Source: Methylobacterium sp. Leaf118 (GTDB lineage Bacteria; Pseudomonadota; Alphaproteobacteria; Rhizobiales; Beijerinckiaceae). Taken from it: a stretch of 64,000 nucleotides of DNA. The notes under the pieces were generated by a model. That model had not been told where the DNA came from. It searched no databases and was given only the letters and a program-made list of their open reading frames with translations. The position numbers and the translations under genes are program-made. This document shows, one piece after another, positions 1 to 7,970 of this stretch. The stretch spans positions 1 to 64,000 of the forward strand of contig NZ_CAKLBV010000004.1 in assembly GCF_920984675.1 (NCBI RefSeq). Reading direction: 5' to 3'. Within the stretch, counting starts at the first letter, position 1, and every line of letters begins with the position of its first letter.

Positions 1-143
1 CTCAAGACACGGGAGAGTCGGTCGCCGCCAGGCCTGCCCAGCGCACGTCCTCGTCCCCCCATTCCCTCACCCACGATCCCGGACCCCAGCCGGCGCGCCA
101 CACCCGGCGTCCCTGCCGGCCTTCGGTCCGGATCGACCATCAC

Positions 144-220
<77 letters not shown>

Positions 221-318
221 AAACATCCCCCACCCCACCACCCGCAGCCCCCGATCAGGTGGCTTTTTGCGTTCGGGGCCCTGCAAGGACGATGACTCGA
301 AAGCCTCCGCTCGAGAGA

Positions 319-341
319 GGGGAGGGGAGGGGAGGGGAGGG
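319..341 (+). repeat. G-run tandem repeat (GGGGA)4GGG
   Basis: Five consecutive runs of three or four G are separated by single A residues, a perfect 5-bp tandem array able in principle to form a G-quadruplex. It lies in the 157-bp gap between tRNA-fMet and the converging MaoC gene. Nothing else recognisable is in that gap. Confidence 0.7.
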
Positions 342-377
342 AGCCTTTGCGCACGCCTCGCCCCCTCGCGCATTCGA

Positions 378-1364
378 TCAGGGCGCCCATTGCCAGAAGA
401 CCGAGCCGGTGAAAGCGAAGACCGGCTCGCCGTGCTGGTTCTCCGCCGTGTTGTGATGCGTCGCGATGCCCCAACCGGGCCGGGATGCGGAGGCGCGCCG
501 GTCGACGAGGCGGCTGGCATAGCGGAGCGTGTCGCCCGCATAGACCGGACGCAGCCATTGCATATCCCGGAAACCCGGCGACGGGCCGAACTGCGGCACC
601 GGGCCCGAACGCGCGGTCAGCGCGCGGTCGCGGGCGAAGGTGGCGTGAAGCCGCTTCATCCACACCGCCGCGATCTGCCAACCGGAGGCGCACAGCGCCC
701 CGAAATGCGTCGCCCGCGCGGCCTCCGGATCTGTATGGAAGACTTGGGGATCGTAGAGCCTCGCGAAGGCGAGAATGTCCTCCGCGTCGAAGCGATGCGT
801 GCCGAGGTCGCGCAGACTCCCGATCGCGGCCTCCCCGAGGTACGGGATGACCTCCGCGTCGTCCTGCGATGCGGCATCAGACCCAGGCTCGCGCGACACG
901 ACGCGGGGCGTCGGCGTCGCCCCTCTCCGGGCGAACATCACCGCGAAGGACTGGGTCATCACCGGGGCGCCGTGCGCGTCCGTGAGGGTCATCGCGAGGC
1001 GCGCGATCCCCCGGTCGGGTTTGGAGGTGGAGGCGCGCACCTCCTCGATCCGGACCCGGGCGCTCAGCCTGTCGCCCGGAAGAACGGGCTTGAGCCAGCG
1101 CAGCCGTTCGATCCCCGGAGAGCCCATCGAGGTGGAGCGCAGGATCAGCGCCTCGGCGAGCAGGCGCATCCCGAGGGCCGCCGTCTGCCAGCCGGATCCG
1201 ATCAGCGTGCCGACGAACGTGTCCTTCGCTGCCGCCTCGTCGAGGTGGAAGGGCTGCGGATCGTAGTCGCGCGCGAAGGCGATCATCGAGTCCCGCGTCA
1301 CCGTGAGCGGACCGGCGGTGTAGTCCTGGCCCGGAGCGAGGTCGTCGAAGGAGAGGAGCGTCAT
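378..1364 (-). CDS. Double-hotdog MaoC-family acyl dehydratase
   Basis: A protein of about 328 residues made of two MaoC-type hotdog halves. The first, residues about 5-150, contains DYDPQPFHLDEAAAK and LIGSGWQTA. The second, about 180-320, contains LYDPQVFHTDPEAA and LCASGWQIA. The D-P-x-x-[FH]-H pattern is the usual MaoC hydratase signature and is intact in both halves. Family members hydrate enoyl-CoA thioesters; the substrate cannot be told here. The ATG at 1364 was chosen because homology begins at MTLLSFDDL. Further upstream the frame runs into the remains of another gene. No strong Shine-Dalgarno is visible. Confidence 0.85.
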   Translation of the reverse strand: MTLLSFDDLAPGQDYTAGPLTVTRDSMIAFARDYDPQPFHLDEAAAKDTFVGTLIGSGWQTAALGMRLLAEALILRSTSMGSPGIERLRWLKPVLPGDRLSARVRIEEVRASTSKPDRGIARLAMTLTDAHGAPVMTQSFAVMFARRGATPTPRVVSREPGSDAASQDDAEVIPYLGEAAIGSLRDLGTHRFDAEDILAFARLYDPQVFHTDPEAARATHFGALCASGWQIAAVWMKRLHATFARDRALTARSGPVPQFGPSPGFRDMQWLRPVYAGDTLRYASRLVDRRASASRPGWGIATHHNTAENQHGEPVFAFTGSVFWQWAP

Positions 1365-1487
1365 GGAAGGCCGACAATGCGGTGGCGCGTTGCGCGATCG
1401 GCTACCACGGGCGGGCCTTCCGAGGCAGCCGTCAGAACCGGCCGGCAGCCTCGTATGCGCGGTGGATCGGGTCGGGTAGGTTCGATC

Positions 1488-1755
1488 CGGCACCGGCCCC
1501 TCCCGGAAACTCAGGAGGCCCGGGATAACGGGGAACGGCGTCGGCTGCTCGGGCGCCGCGAAAATCAGGGAAGATCGCCACCACGACCGCCGCGCGGGAA
1601 CGCTCGTTCTTCACGCTCAAACCCACGCCGGCCAAGAGGTGGACCGTCGCCAGATCAATCGGGCGGTCCGCCACGACCTCCGCACGCAGGCGCGTCTGCA
1701 GGGCGACCGCCTCGGCCGGCGTCAGAGGCCGGTCGTGGCGCTTTTGCAGCGTCAC
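1488..1755 (-). pseudogene. nfi: Endonuclease V (nfi) remnant, frameshifted and truncated
   Basis: Reading from the GTG at 1755, the frame matches the N-terminus of endonuclease V: EAVALQTRLRAEVV, then LAGVGLSVKNERSRAAVVV and FPDF. At a run of four A on the plus strand (1561-1564) the homology moves to another frame. That frame reads EQPTPFPVIPGLLSFREGP, the highly conserved P-x-[IV]-P-G-L-L-S-F-R-E block. Removing one base from the run restores a continuous reading. The catalytic Asp of the A-G-V-D motif is Gly (GGT). Similarity ends after FREGP, so about two thirds of the usual protein of some 220 residues is missing. This is a decayed deoxyinosine-repair gene between ychF and the MaoC gene. 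Confidence 0.85.
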
Positions 1756-1766
1756 GCCCGAACCCG

Positions 1767-2864
1767 TCAGTTGGCGAAGCGGAAGTGCAGCACGTCCCCG
1801 TCCTGCACGATGTAGTCCTTGCCTTCGAGCCTGAGCTTGCCGGCATCGCGGGCGCCCGCCTCGCCGTTCAGCGTCGTGTAGTCCTTGTAGGCGATGGTCT
1901 CGGCGCGGATGAAACCCTTCTCAAAATCCGTGTGGATCACGCCTGCCGCCGCCGGCGCCCGGGTTCCCTTGGTGATCGTCCAGGCCCGGGCTTCCTTCGG
2001 GCCGACGGTGAAGTAGGTGACGAGGCCGAGGAGATCGTAGCCCGCCCGGATCACCCGGTTGAGGCCGGGTTCGGCCAGGCCGACCGCCTCCAGGAAATCG
2101 CCCTGGTCGGCCAGCGGCATCACCACGATCTCGCTCTCGATCTTGGCTGAGACCACGACGGCGACGGCGCCCTCCGCCTTGGCCCGGTCGAACACCGCCT
2201 GGGAATGAGCGTTGCCCTTGTCGGCGTCGCCTTCATCGACGTTGCAGACGTAGAGCACCGGCTTCGCCGTCATCAGACCGAGTTGCTGGAACAGCCGCTC
2301 CTCCTCGGGCTTGCGCTCGACGACGCGGGCGGGCTTGCCCTCCCGCAGCAGTGGAAGGGCTCGATTCACGAGGTCGAGGAACTCCTTGGCCTCCTTGTCC
2401 GAGCCCTTGGCGCGCTTCTCCAAGGCCACGACCCGCTTCTCGAGACTGTCGAGGTCTGCGAGCATCAGCTCGGTCTCGATGGTCTCGATGTCGGCGATCG
2501 GATCGACCTTGCCCTCGACATGGGTCACGTCGCCGTCGGTGAAGCAGCGCACCACGTGGGCGATGGCATCGACCTCGCGAATATTGGCAAGGAACTGATT
2601 GCCGAGGCCCTCGCCCTTGGAGGCGCCGCGTACCAGTCCAGCGATGTCCACGAAGGTCAGCCGGGTCGGGATGGTCTCCTTGGACGCGGCGATCTTCGCC
2701 AGCGCGTCGAGCCGCGGATCGGGCACCGCCACCTCACCGACATTCGGCTCGATGGTGCAGAACGGGTAATTGGCCGCCTGCGCCGCCGCGGTCTGGGTCA
2801 GCGCGTTGAAGAGGGTCGACTTGCCGACGTTCGGCAGGCCGACGATGCCGCATTTGAAGCCCAT
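1767..2864 (-). CDS. ychF: Redox-regulated ATPase YchF (Obg family)
   Basis: A 365-residue protein of the usual YchF length. The P-loop GLPNVGKS is at residues 9-16. The G4 position reads NVDE rather than NKxD, the feature that makes YchF prefer ATP over GTP. A coiled-coil insert follows the G domain, and the C-terminal TGS domain ends in EGKDYIVQDGDVLHFRFAN. It acts in the cytosol on ribosomes and in stress responses. It follows pth and rplY on the same strand, a grouping common in proteobacteria. The start at 2864 gives the canonical MGFKCGIVGLPN terminus. Confidence 0.97.
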   Translation of the reverse strand: MGFKCGIVGLPNVGKSTLFNALTQTAAAQAANYPFCTIEPNVGEVAVPDPRLDALAKIAASKETIPTRLTFVDIAGLVRGASKGEGLGNQFLANIREVDAIAHVVRCFTDGDVTHVEGKVDPIADIETIETELMLADLDSLEKRVVALEKRAKGSDKEAKEFLDLVNRALPLLREGKPARVVERKPEEERLFQQLGLMTAKPVLYVCNVDEGDADKGNAHSQAVFDRAKAEGAVAVVVSAKIESEIVVMPLADQGDFLEAVGLAEPGLNRVIRAGYDLLGLVTYFTVGPKEARAWTITKGTRAPAAAGVIHTDFEKGFIRAETIAYKDYTTLNGEAGARDAGKLRLEGKDYIVQDGDVLHFRFAN

Positions 2865-2943
2865 GGCTGGTCCTACAGGTCGGTGGGATGGGGTCGGGAG
2901 CCGCGCCCGGTTGCGGGCTCCATCGGACTCCGGCAGCGCCGTG

Positions 2944-3576
2944 TCAATTCGTGTCCCGGGCCTTGGCCTTGCCGGCCTCCGCGGGTGTCTTCACCGCCTC
3001 CCAGCCGCGCCCCGCCATGGCGAGATGCACTTTGTTCTGGAAGCTGGCATCGTCGCCCGCGGCGAGAACGGGCGCGTGGTCGGCCACCGCACCGCAGAGA
3101 TCCTCGACCCAGGGCTCCTCGGATTTGGCGAAGTCGTTGAGGACGTAGGCGTGAACCAGCGCCTTGTCTCCGGGATGGCCGATGCCGAGGCGCACCCGCC
3201 GATAGTCGTTGCCGCATTGCACCGTGATCGAGCGCAGCCCGTTATGACCGGCATTGCCGCCACCGAGCTTCACCCGAAGCTTGGCCGGGGCGAGATCGAG
3301 TTCGTCGTGGAGCACGATCACGTCGGCCAGCGCGATCTTAAAGAAGCGCTGCGCTTCCCCGACCGAACGGCCGGATTCGTTCATGAAGGTCTGGGGCTTG
3401 AGCAGGATCGCGCGCTCCGTCCCGAGGGTGACCTCGGCCGCCTCGCCCTGAAAGCGGCGGCGGAACGGGCTCGCGCGGTGCATGCGGGCGATCTCGTCCA
3501 CGGCCAGGAAGCCGATATTGTGACGGTTGCGCGCGTAGCGCGGGCCCGGATTCCCGAGGCCGACGATGAGCCGCAT
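2944..3576 (-). CDS. pth: Peptidyl-tRNA hydrolase
   Basis: A 210-residue Pth that cleaves the ester of peptidyl-tRNAs released from stalled ribosomes. Catalytic and binding residues are visible: N9 in VGLGNPG, H19 in RNRHNIGF, the Asp in VLHDELDL, and the Asn in [12 protein letters not shown]. It lies between rplY and ychF on the minus strand, with about 80 bp to each neighbour. Two strong hairpins separate it from rplY, so it may be expressed partly on its own. Confidence 0.97.
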   Translation of the reverse strand: MRLIVGLGNPGPRYARNRHNIGFLAVDEIARMHRASPFRRRFQGEAAEVTLGTERAILLKPQTFMNESGRSVGEAQRFFKIALADVIVLHDELDLAPAKLRVKLGGGNAGHNGLRSITVQCGNDYRRVRLGIGHPGDKALVHAYVLNDFAKSEEPWVEDLCGAVADHAPVLAAGDDASFQNKVHLAMAGRGWEAVKTPAEAGKAKARDTN

Positions 3577-3598
3577 GGGTCGCCCCTTCCGAATGCGA

Positions 3599-3627
3599 CG
3601 ATGCCCCGGCCAGGGGCCAGGGCATCG
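3599..3627 (-). terminator. Hairpin between rplY and pth (first of two)
   Basis: A near-perfect stem, CGATGCCC-c-GGCC with GGCC-a-GGGCATCG, and a 3-base loop. There is no T tract. It may be a terminator or an mRNA end or stability element for rplY. Confidence 0.5.
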
Positions 3628-3639
3628 ATGAGAGCGGGC

Positions 3640-3657
3640 CGGGCGCGCGAGCGCCCG
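3640..3657 (-). terminator. Hairpin just downstream of rplY
   Basis: A 7-bp perfect stem CGGGCGC/GCGCCCG with a GCGA tetraloop, starting six bases after the rplY stop codon. No T run follows. Confidence 0.5.
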
Positions 3658-3663
3658 TCCGGA

Positions 3664-4353
3664 TCACGCCTCGGAGTCGGCGGGCTTGTCGCCCTCGGCC
3701 TCTTCGGCCTCTTCGGCCTTCTCCTCGGCGGCCTCGGCGGACTGCGCCTCGGCGATCGCGGCCTCCTCGGCCTCGACCTCGGCGCCGAGCACCGTCGGCG
3801 GCAGGATGTTGGCGATCGTGTCGGTCGCCTCGCCGGTATAGGTGCCGGCCGGGATCTTGACGTCGGAGACGTGGATCACATCACCGATGTCGCGACCGGT
3901 CAGGTCGATCTCGACCGCGTCGGGGATCTGGTCGGGGGCGACGTCGAGCGAGAGCGTGTGCAGGGCGACGTTGAGCGTCCCGCCCTTCTGCTTGATGCCC
4001 GGCGCGTTCTCCTCGTTGAGGAAGTGGACCGGCACGTCGACCGTCACGGTCTGGCCGGAGACGACGCGCAGGAAGTCGACGTGCAGCGGCACGCCGGTGA
4101 CCGGATCGAGCTGGAAGTCGCGCGGGATCGCGCGGGTCTTCTTGCCGCCGACCGTGATGTCGAACAGCGTCGTCTTGAAGCCGCCGGCGTAGATCAGCGT
4201 GCGGGTGCGGATGAGGTCGACGGCGATGGCCTGCGGAGCCTGGTTGCCGCCATAGATGACGGCGGGAATCTGGCCCTGGCGACGAACGGCCCGGGCGGCC
4301 CCCTTGCCGACCCGGTCGCGTGCCACGGCCTCAAGCGTCTTGGTGGCGCTCAT
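3664..4353 (-). CDS. rplY: 50S ribosomal protein L25/Ctc
   Basis: A 229-residue long-form L25 (Ctc/TL5 type). The N-terminal 5S-rRNA-binding domain (about 1-95) begins TKTLEAVARDRVGKGAAR. The C-terminal beta domain (about 96-195) contains VPVHFLNEENAPGIKQKGG. The last 30 or so residues are an Ala/Glu tail typical of alphaproteobacteria. The ATG at 4353 was chosen because it has a GAAGGA ribosome-binding site about 8 bases upstream and matches the family N-terminus; the upstream part of the open frame is leader. A terminator-like hairpin lies about 43 bases before the start. Confidence 0.96.
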   Translation of the reverse strand: MSATKTLEAVARDRVGKGAARAVRRQGQIPAVIYGGNQAPQAIAVDLIRTRTLIYAGGFKTTLFDITVGGKKTRAIPRDFQLDPVTGVPLHVDFLRVVSGQTVTVDVPVHFLNEENAPGIKQKGGTLNVALHTLSLDVAPDQIPDAVEIDLTGRDIGDVIHVSDVKIPAGTYTGEATDTIANILPPTVLGAEVEAEEAAIAEAQSAEAAEEKAEEAEEAEGDKPADSEA

Positions 4354-4395
4354 GGCGTGATCCTTCTCGAATAATGGGCCTGAGCCAACGACAAA

Positions 4396-4416
4396 GGCCG
4401 CCCGAAGCGGACGGCC
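4396..4416 (-). promoter_or_regulatory. Terminator-like hairpin in the rplY leader
   Basis: On the minus strand GGCCGTCCG-CTT-CGGGCGGCC forms a 9-bp stem with one G-U pair, followed by TTTG. No minus-strand gene lies close upstream. It is therefore either a leftover terminator or an attenuator in the leader of rplY, which would suit ribosomal-protein autoregulation. Function is inference. Confidence 0.45.
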
Positions 4417-4678
4417 CAACCGTTCCCCAGCGCGCCCGTGCCTCCAAGGGTGTCTCAAGGGCGCGGGCGGGCCTTACACGCAAAGGCGGAACCTGGCAAC
4501 GGCCTTCGGTGACGTCTGCGGGCTCCGCCTCGGGTGATCGTCCTGCGGGGATATTGCGCTGCGCAATAAATCCAGGGCCACCCGAAGTGTCCATGAAGAC
4601 CATCGCGGTCGATCGTTTCGCCAAACAAGATCATGCCTGCGAAGGCAGGAACACACCTCACCGAAATTTCGTTTCCGT

Positions 4679-4706
4679 AGTCCCAAGACATCAGTCCCAA
4701 GACATC
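4679..4706 (+). repeat. Tandem 14-bp direct repeat upstream of a small secreted protein gene
   Basis: AGTCCCAAGACATC occurs twice head to tail at 4679-4692 and 4693-4706, ending 20 bases before the downstream ATG. It could be a doubled operator or a recent slippage product. The rest of the gap from 4417 shows only a short CCTGC/GCAGG hairpin near 4636-4649. Confidence 0.7.
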
Positions 4707-4726
4707 GAACAAAAATGGAGGAAACC

Positions 4727-4981
4727 ATGACACGCGCGTCCCTCGTCGTTCTCGCCACGCTCGCCCTCGGTGGCGTCGCCCTCGCCACGGAGCAGCCCGG
4801 CGCCTCCTCCACGGCGCCCGGCCAGCCGATGAAGCCAGGCGAAGCCAATAAGATGCAGGGCTCGCCTAACGCCGCGGGCTTCGACAAGAACAAGGCCGGC
4901 GCCTCCGACGCCACCGGCGCGGTGGGTCAGGGCTCGGGAGCGGCGAGCGCCACGAGCAGCGACAGCAAGGCCGAGAAGTAA
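4727..4981 (+). CDS. Small secreted hypothetical protein
   Basis: An 84-residue protein with a Sec signal peptide: MTRAS, a hydrophobic stretch, then cleavage probably after the Ala of VALA. The mature part is low-complexity and rich in Ala, Gly, Ser and Lys. The ATG at 4727 was preferred over 4715 because GGAGGA sits directly in front of it. No family recognised. A strong hairpin follows the stop. Confidence 0.7.
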   Translation: MTRASLVVLATLALGGVALATEQPGASSTAPGQPMKPGEANKMQGSPNAAGFDKNKAGASDATGAVGQGSGAASATSSDSKAEK

Positions 4982-4987
4982 TGCTCT

Positions 4988-5013
4988 CCGGCCGCCGCCG
5001 ACGCGGCGGCCGG
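4988..5013 (+). terminator. Bidirectional terminator hairpin
   Basis: An 11-bp perfect stem CCGGCCGCCGC/GCGGCGGCCGG with a CGAC tetraloop. It lies between the small secreted protein (plus) and the converging sensor kinase (minus), so it can serve both. There is no T tract. Confidence 0.7.
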
Positions 5014-5026
5014 CTTGCCTCGAGGG

Positions 5027-6379
5027 TCAGGCCGGAAGGCGCAATCGGGCGCACAACCCGTGGAGGTCGGATCGCTCCAAATGCAGCGACCCACCGTAGA
5101 GTTCGGCGAGTTCGAGCGTGATGGGCAGGCCGAATCCATGGCCGGGCATGCTCTCGTCGAGGCGACGGCCGCGCTGCAGAACTTGGGCTGTCTGCTGCGG
5201 CGTCAGACCGAGGCCATCGTCCTCGACCCGCACCTCGACTTGGATGCCGGCTCGCTCGGCGCGAATCCGCACCCGCTGACGGGCCCAGCGGCAGGCATTG
5301 TCGATCAGGTTGCCGAGCATCTCGTCGAGATCCTGCGCGTCGCAGGCGACTGGGATCCCCGCCGAGATCTCCACGTCGATGGCGAGGCCGCGCTCCGCGT
5401 GCAGACGGGCGAGCGTTCCGGCCAGATCGTCGACATGCGCGCGAAGGTCGGCGCGCGCCCGCGCCGGACCGCCGAGGGCGGCAGCGCGGGCACGGCGCAG
5501 GTGGTGGCGCACTTGGCGATCCATCGATGCGACGAGGGGCGCGAGGTCGGGCGCCGCATGGCGTTCGGCGGTCAAGGCCAACGTCGCCAGGGGTGTTTTC
5601 AGGCCGTGGGCGAGATTGGCGACATGCGCACGGGCGCGCTCGAGATTGGCTTCGTTCTGATCGAGCAGCAGGTTCAACTCCACCACGAGCGGGCGGATCT
5701 CCTCCGGTTGCCCGGCGGGCACGCGGGTTTGCGTCCCAGCCCGAACCGCCGCGAGATCGTCCCGTAGCCTCCGCAGCGGGCGCAGGCCCAGCCGCACCTG
5801 AAGCGCGATGCCCGCGAGCAGACAGAGCCCGAGCAGGCCGAGCGCCACGGCGAGGGTCCGGCCGGCCTCGCGCAGGGGACCGTGCAGGGTTGCTGCCGGC
5901 GCCGAGGCCACGAGAACCGTATCGGGTGCCCTGGCGTCACCGGGACGATACAGGACGCGCAGGATCAGAGCCTCGCCGCGTGGGCCCGTGCCGTCGGCCG
6001 GGCGGGGCCTCCCGGGGGGCGTCTCGCGGATGGGCGGCAGGGCGAGATCGAACCCCGCGAGCGAGGCGGAGCGCAACACCGCGTCGCCGGTCCGGACCTG
6101 CCAGTACCAGCCAGACAGGTCGCGGTCGAAGGGCGGCCCGTCATGCGGCCGGGTCAGGGTCAGGCCGCTCCGGCCGGGTCCAAGGTCCGCCAGGATCGCG
6201 AACAGCGCGCCGTCGAGCCGGGCGTCGATCTGGCCGCGGGCGAAGCGGTGCAGCACGAGGCCGATGGCGAGGCCCGCCACCACGAGGGCGAGCGTCACGA
6301 AGACGAGCGCTCCGAGAAAGAGGCGCCGCTGAAGCGAGCCGCCGCGGCGCTCGGCGGTCGCGTCCGGCGGCGGCGTCAC
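5027..6379 (-). CDS. Sensor histidine kinase
   Basis: A 450-residue inner-membrane kinase. TM1 is at about 20-43, followed by a periplasmic sensor region, TM2 at about 172-195, and a HAMP-like linker. The phosphoacceptor box HGLKTPLATL is near residue 255. The ATP-binding domain has its N box (NLIDNACRWA), G1 (EDDGLGL) and G2 (GHGFGL), all intact. Its start overlaps the stop of the response regulator gene, so the two are translationally coupled. The signal is unknown. The layout resembles PhoQ/QseC-like kinases. Confidence 0.93.
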   Translation of the reverse strand: MTPPPDATAERRGGSLQRRLFLGALVFVTLALVVAGLAIGLVLHRFARGQIDARLDGALFAILADLGPGRSGLTLTRPHDGPPFDRDLSGWYWQVRTGDAVLRSASLAGFDLALPPIRETPPGRPRPADGTGPRGEALILRVLYRPGDARAPDTVLVASAPAATLHGPLREAGRTLAVALGLLGLCLLAGIALQVRLGLRPLRRLRDDLAAVRAGTQTRVPAGQPEEIRPLVVELNLLLDQNEANLERARAHVANLAHGLKTPLATLALTAERHAAPDLAPLVASMDRQVRHHLRRARAAALGGPARARADLRAHVDDLAGTLARLHAERGLAIDVEISAGIPVACDAQDLDEMLGNLIDNACRWARQRVRIRAERAGIQVEVRVEDDGLGLTPQQTAQVLQRGRRLDESMPGHGFGLPITLELAELYGGSLHLERSDLHGLCARLRLPA

Positions 6380-7044
6380 GGCTCGGGTTCCGCATGGAGG
6401 CGCCAGCCGTGGCCGCGCACGGCCTCGATGCGGGCCGGCGTGATCTTGCGACGCAACCGGGTGATGATGACCTCGACGGAGTTCGAATCCACGTCGGCAT
6501 CGCCGTCATAGACCCGCTCGATGAGCGCATCGCGTGGGACCACCGCATCCTTGCGCAGGATCAGGCAAGTCAGGACGCGCCATTCGAGCCCGGTGAGGCG
6601 CAACGGCAGCCCGTCCCGCTCGAAGCTGCCGAGCCCGGCATCGTAGACGAGGGGACCGCAGGTGATCCGGGCGGCGCCGTGGGCGCTGGCCCGGCGCACC
6701 AGAGCGCGCAGGCGGATCACCAACTCCTCCACCCGGAACGGCTTGACGAGGTAGTCGTCGGCCCCCGCCTTGAAGCCCGCGACCTTGTCGCTCCAGCCAT
6801 CCCGCGCGGTGAGGATCAGGACCGGAAGGGTCAGTCCCGCCGCCCGCCAGTCGCGCAGAACCGTCACGCCGTCGACGACCGGCAGGCCGAGATCGAGCAC
6901 CACCGCGTCGTAGCGCTCCGTCTCACCCAGATGCCGGGCGTCCTCGCCGTTCGCCGCATGGTCGACCGCGAAATGCTCGGCCCGCAGCGCCCGCAGGAGT
7001 TCCGCGGCGAGCGGGGCGTCGTCCTCGGCGAGCAGCAGCTTCAT
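6376..7044 (-). CDS. OmpR-family response regulator
   Basis: A 222-residue regulator. The receiver domain has acidic pocket residues E7-D8-D9, phosphoacceptor D51 in VVLDLGLP, and the conserved Lys in DDYLVKPF. The winged-helix effector domain ends with VEVIITRLRRKI and RGHGWRL. It is the first gene of the pair with the kinase at 5027-6379. It diverges from a secreted OB-fold protein gene. The intervening region holds a direct repeat with an 11-base period, which suits a binding site for this class. Confidence 0.95.
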   Translation of the reverse strand: MKLLLAEDDAPLAAELLRALRAEHFAVDHAANGEDARHLGETERYDAVVLDLGLPVVDGVTVLRDWRAAGLTLPVLILTARDGWSDKVAGFKAGADDYLVKPFRVEELVIRLRALVRRASAHGAARITCGPLVYDAGLGSFERDGLPLRLTGLEWRVLTCLILRKDAVVPRDALIERVYDGDADVDSNSVEVIITRLRRKITPARIEAVRGHGWRLHAEPEP

Positions 7045-7106
7045 CGGCGTCGAAGGCCTCGCAGGGGTGTTCCGGAACGGGCGTCGCCCATTAGGCGCCG
7101 ACCTTT

Positions 7107-7132
7107 AACCGAAACTGAACCGGTGGGTTCAG
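7107..7132. promoter_or_regulatory. Candidate response-regulator operator
   Basis: AACC occurs at 7107-7110 and again at 7118-7121, exactly 11 bases apart, the spacing used by OmpR/PhoB-class dimers. The second copy is also the left arm of a perfect 7-bp inverted repeat, CTGAACC-GGTG-GGTTCAG (7115-7132). It lies between the divergent regulator and secreted-protein genes. Confidence 0.5.
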
Positions 7133-7228
7133 GCCGGATTTCGGGCGTCCCCCCAAAACCGTCTCCATCCCGGCGGACGGACGTTCGACCGGAGATGTCT
7201 CCCGCTCCCGCTTCGCAGGATTTCCCCG

Positions 7229-7873
7229 ATGACCGACCAGCCCTCCCTCAACCCCGTCCCGGCCGCGCGTCGCCGCCCCGCCCTCCGCCGCGGCCTCGTC
7301 GTCGGCGCGCTGGCGTTGCCGCTGGCGCTCGGCGCCACTGGCCTCTCCCTCGCTCAGAAGGGCGGGATCGAGACGACGCCGCTGGAGCCCGTGGCGATCT
7401 CCGCCCTCGCGCCCTCCGGCGCCGTGGCGGTGAAGGGCGAGGTCGCCGAGATCTTCGGCAACAAGTTCATCCTGCAGGATGGGAGCGGCCGGGCCCTGGT
7501 CGAGACCGGCCGGCACGGCGAGGGCAGCGAGGTCGTGCGCAAGGGCGAGACCGTGACGGTGCGGGGCCGCTTCGAGAAGGGTTTCCTGCACGCCGCTTCC
7601 CTCACGCGGGCCGACGGCACCGTCACGAGCCTCAAGCCATCCGGCGGGCCCGCTCCCGGGGGCTTCGACTGGATGAAGGACAAGGTCGGCCTCGGCCCCG
7701 AGATCGACCTGCCCGCCCTCAAGGCGAAGGTGGAGGCCGCCGGCTATACCGACGTGCGGGTCGCCGGCCGCGGGCCGCGCCACCTCGACGTGGCCGCCAA
7801 GGGGACGGACGGGCGCGAGCGCTTGCTGCATGTCGGCTTCAACGGCGACATCCGCGAGAAACGGGTGTTCTGA
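7229..7873 (+). CDS. Secreted OB-fold protein with PepSY-like tail
   Basis: A 214-residue exported protein. An N-terminal hydrophobic segment (about 20-42) ends in a likely cleavage site near SLAQ. Residues about 68-130 look like an OB-fold of the BOF type (VKGEVAEIFGNKFILQDGSG). The C-terminal 60 or so residues (LKAKVEAAGYTDVRVAGRGPR) have the alpha-beta pattern of PepSY-like domains. It is divergent from the response regulator, which suggests it belongs to that regulon. Both domain calls are by pattern only. Confidence 0.65.
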   Translation: MTDQPSLNPVPAARRRPALRRGLVVGALALPLALGATGLSLAQKGGIETTPLEPVAISALAPSGAVAVKGEVAEIFGNKFILQDGSGRALVETGRHGEGSEVVRKGETVTVRGRFEKGFLHAASLTRADGTVTSLKPSGGPAPGGFDWMKDKVGLGPEIDLPALKAKVEAAGYTDVRVAGRGPRHLDVAAKGTDGRERLLHVGFNGDIREKRVF

Positions 7874-7970
7874 GGATTCCCCAGTCGGCGAGGCGGTGCG
7901 CCCACGCTTCCCCTCGCCGCGCCTTACGGGCTACAGCCGGTACCGCCACCGACGACGCGAGGGGTCCGCG

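Noticed and set aside
267..2150. Long plus-strand open frame opposite the MaoC and ychF genes
   Set aside because: It is antisense to well-conserved genes, has Arg/Gly/Pro-rich low-complexity translation, and matches no family. High GC makes such frames common here.
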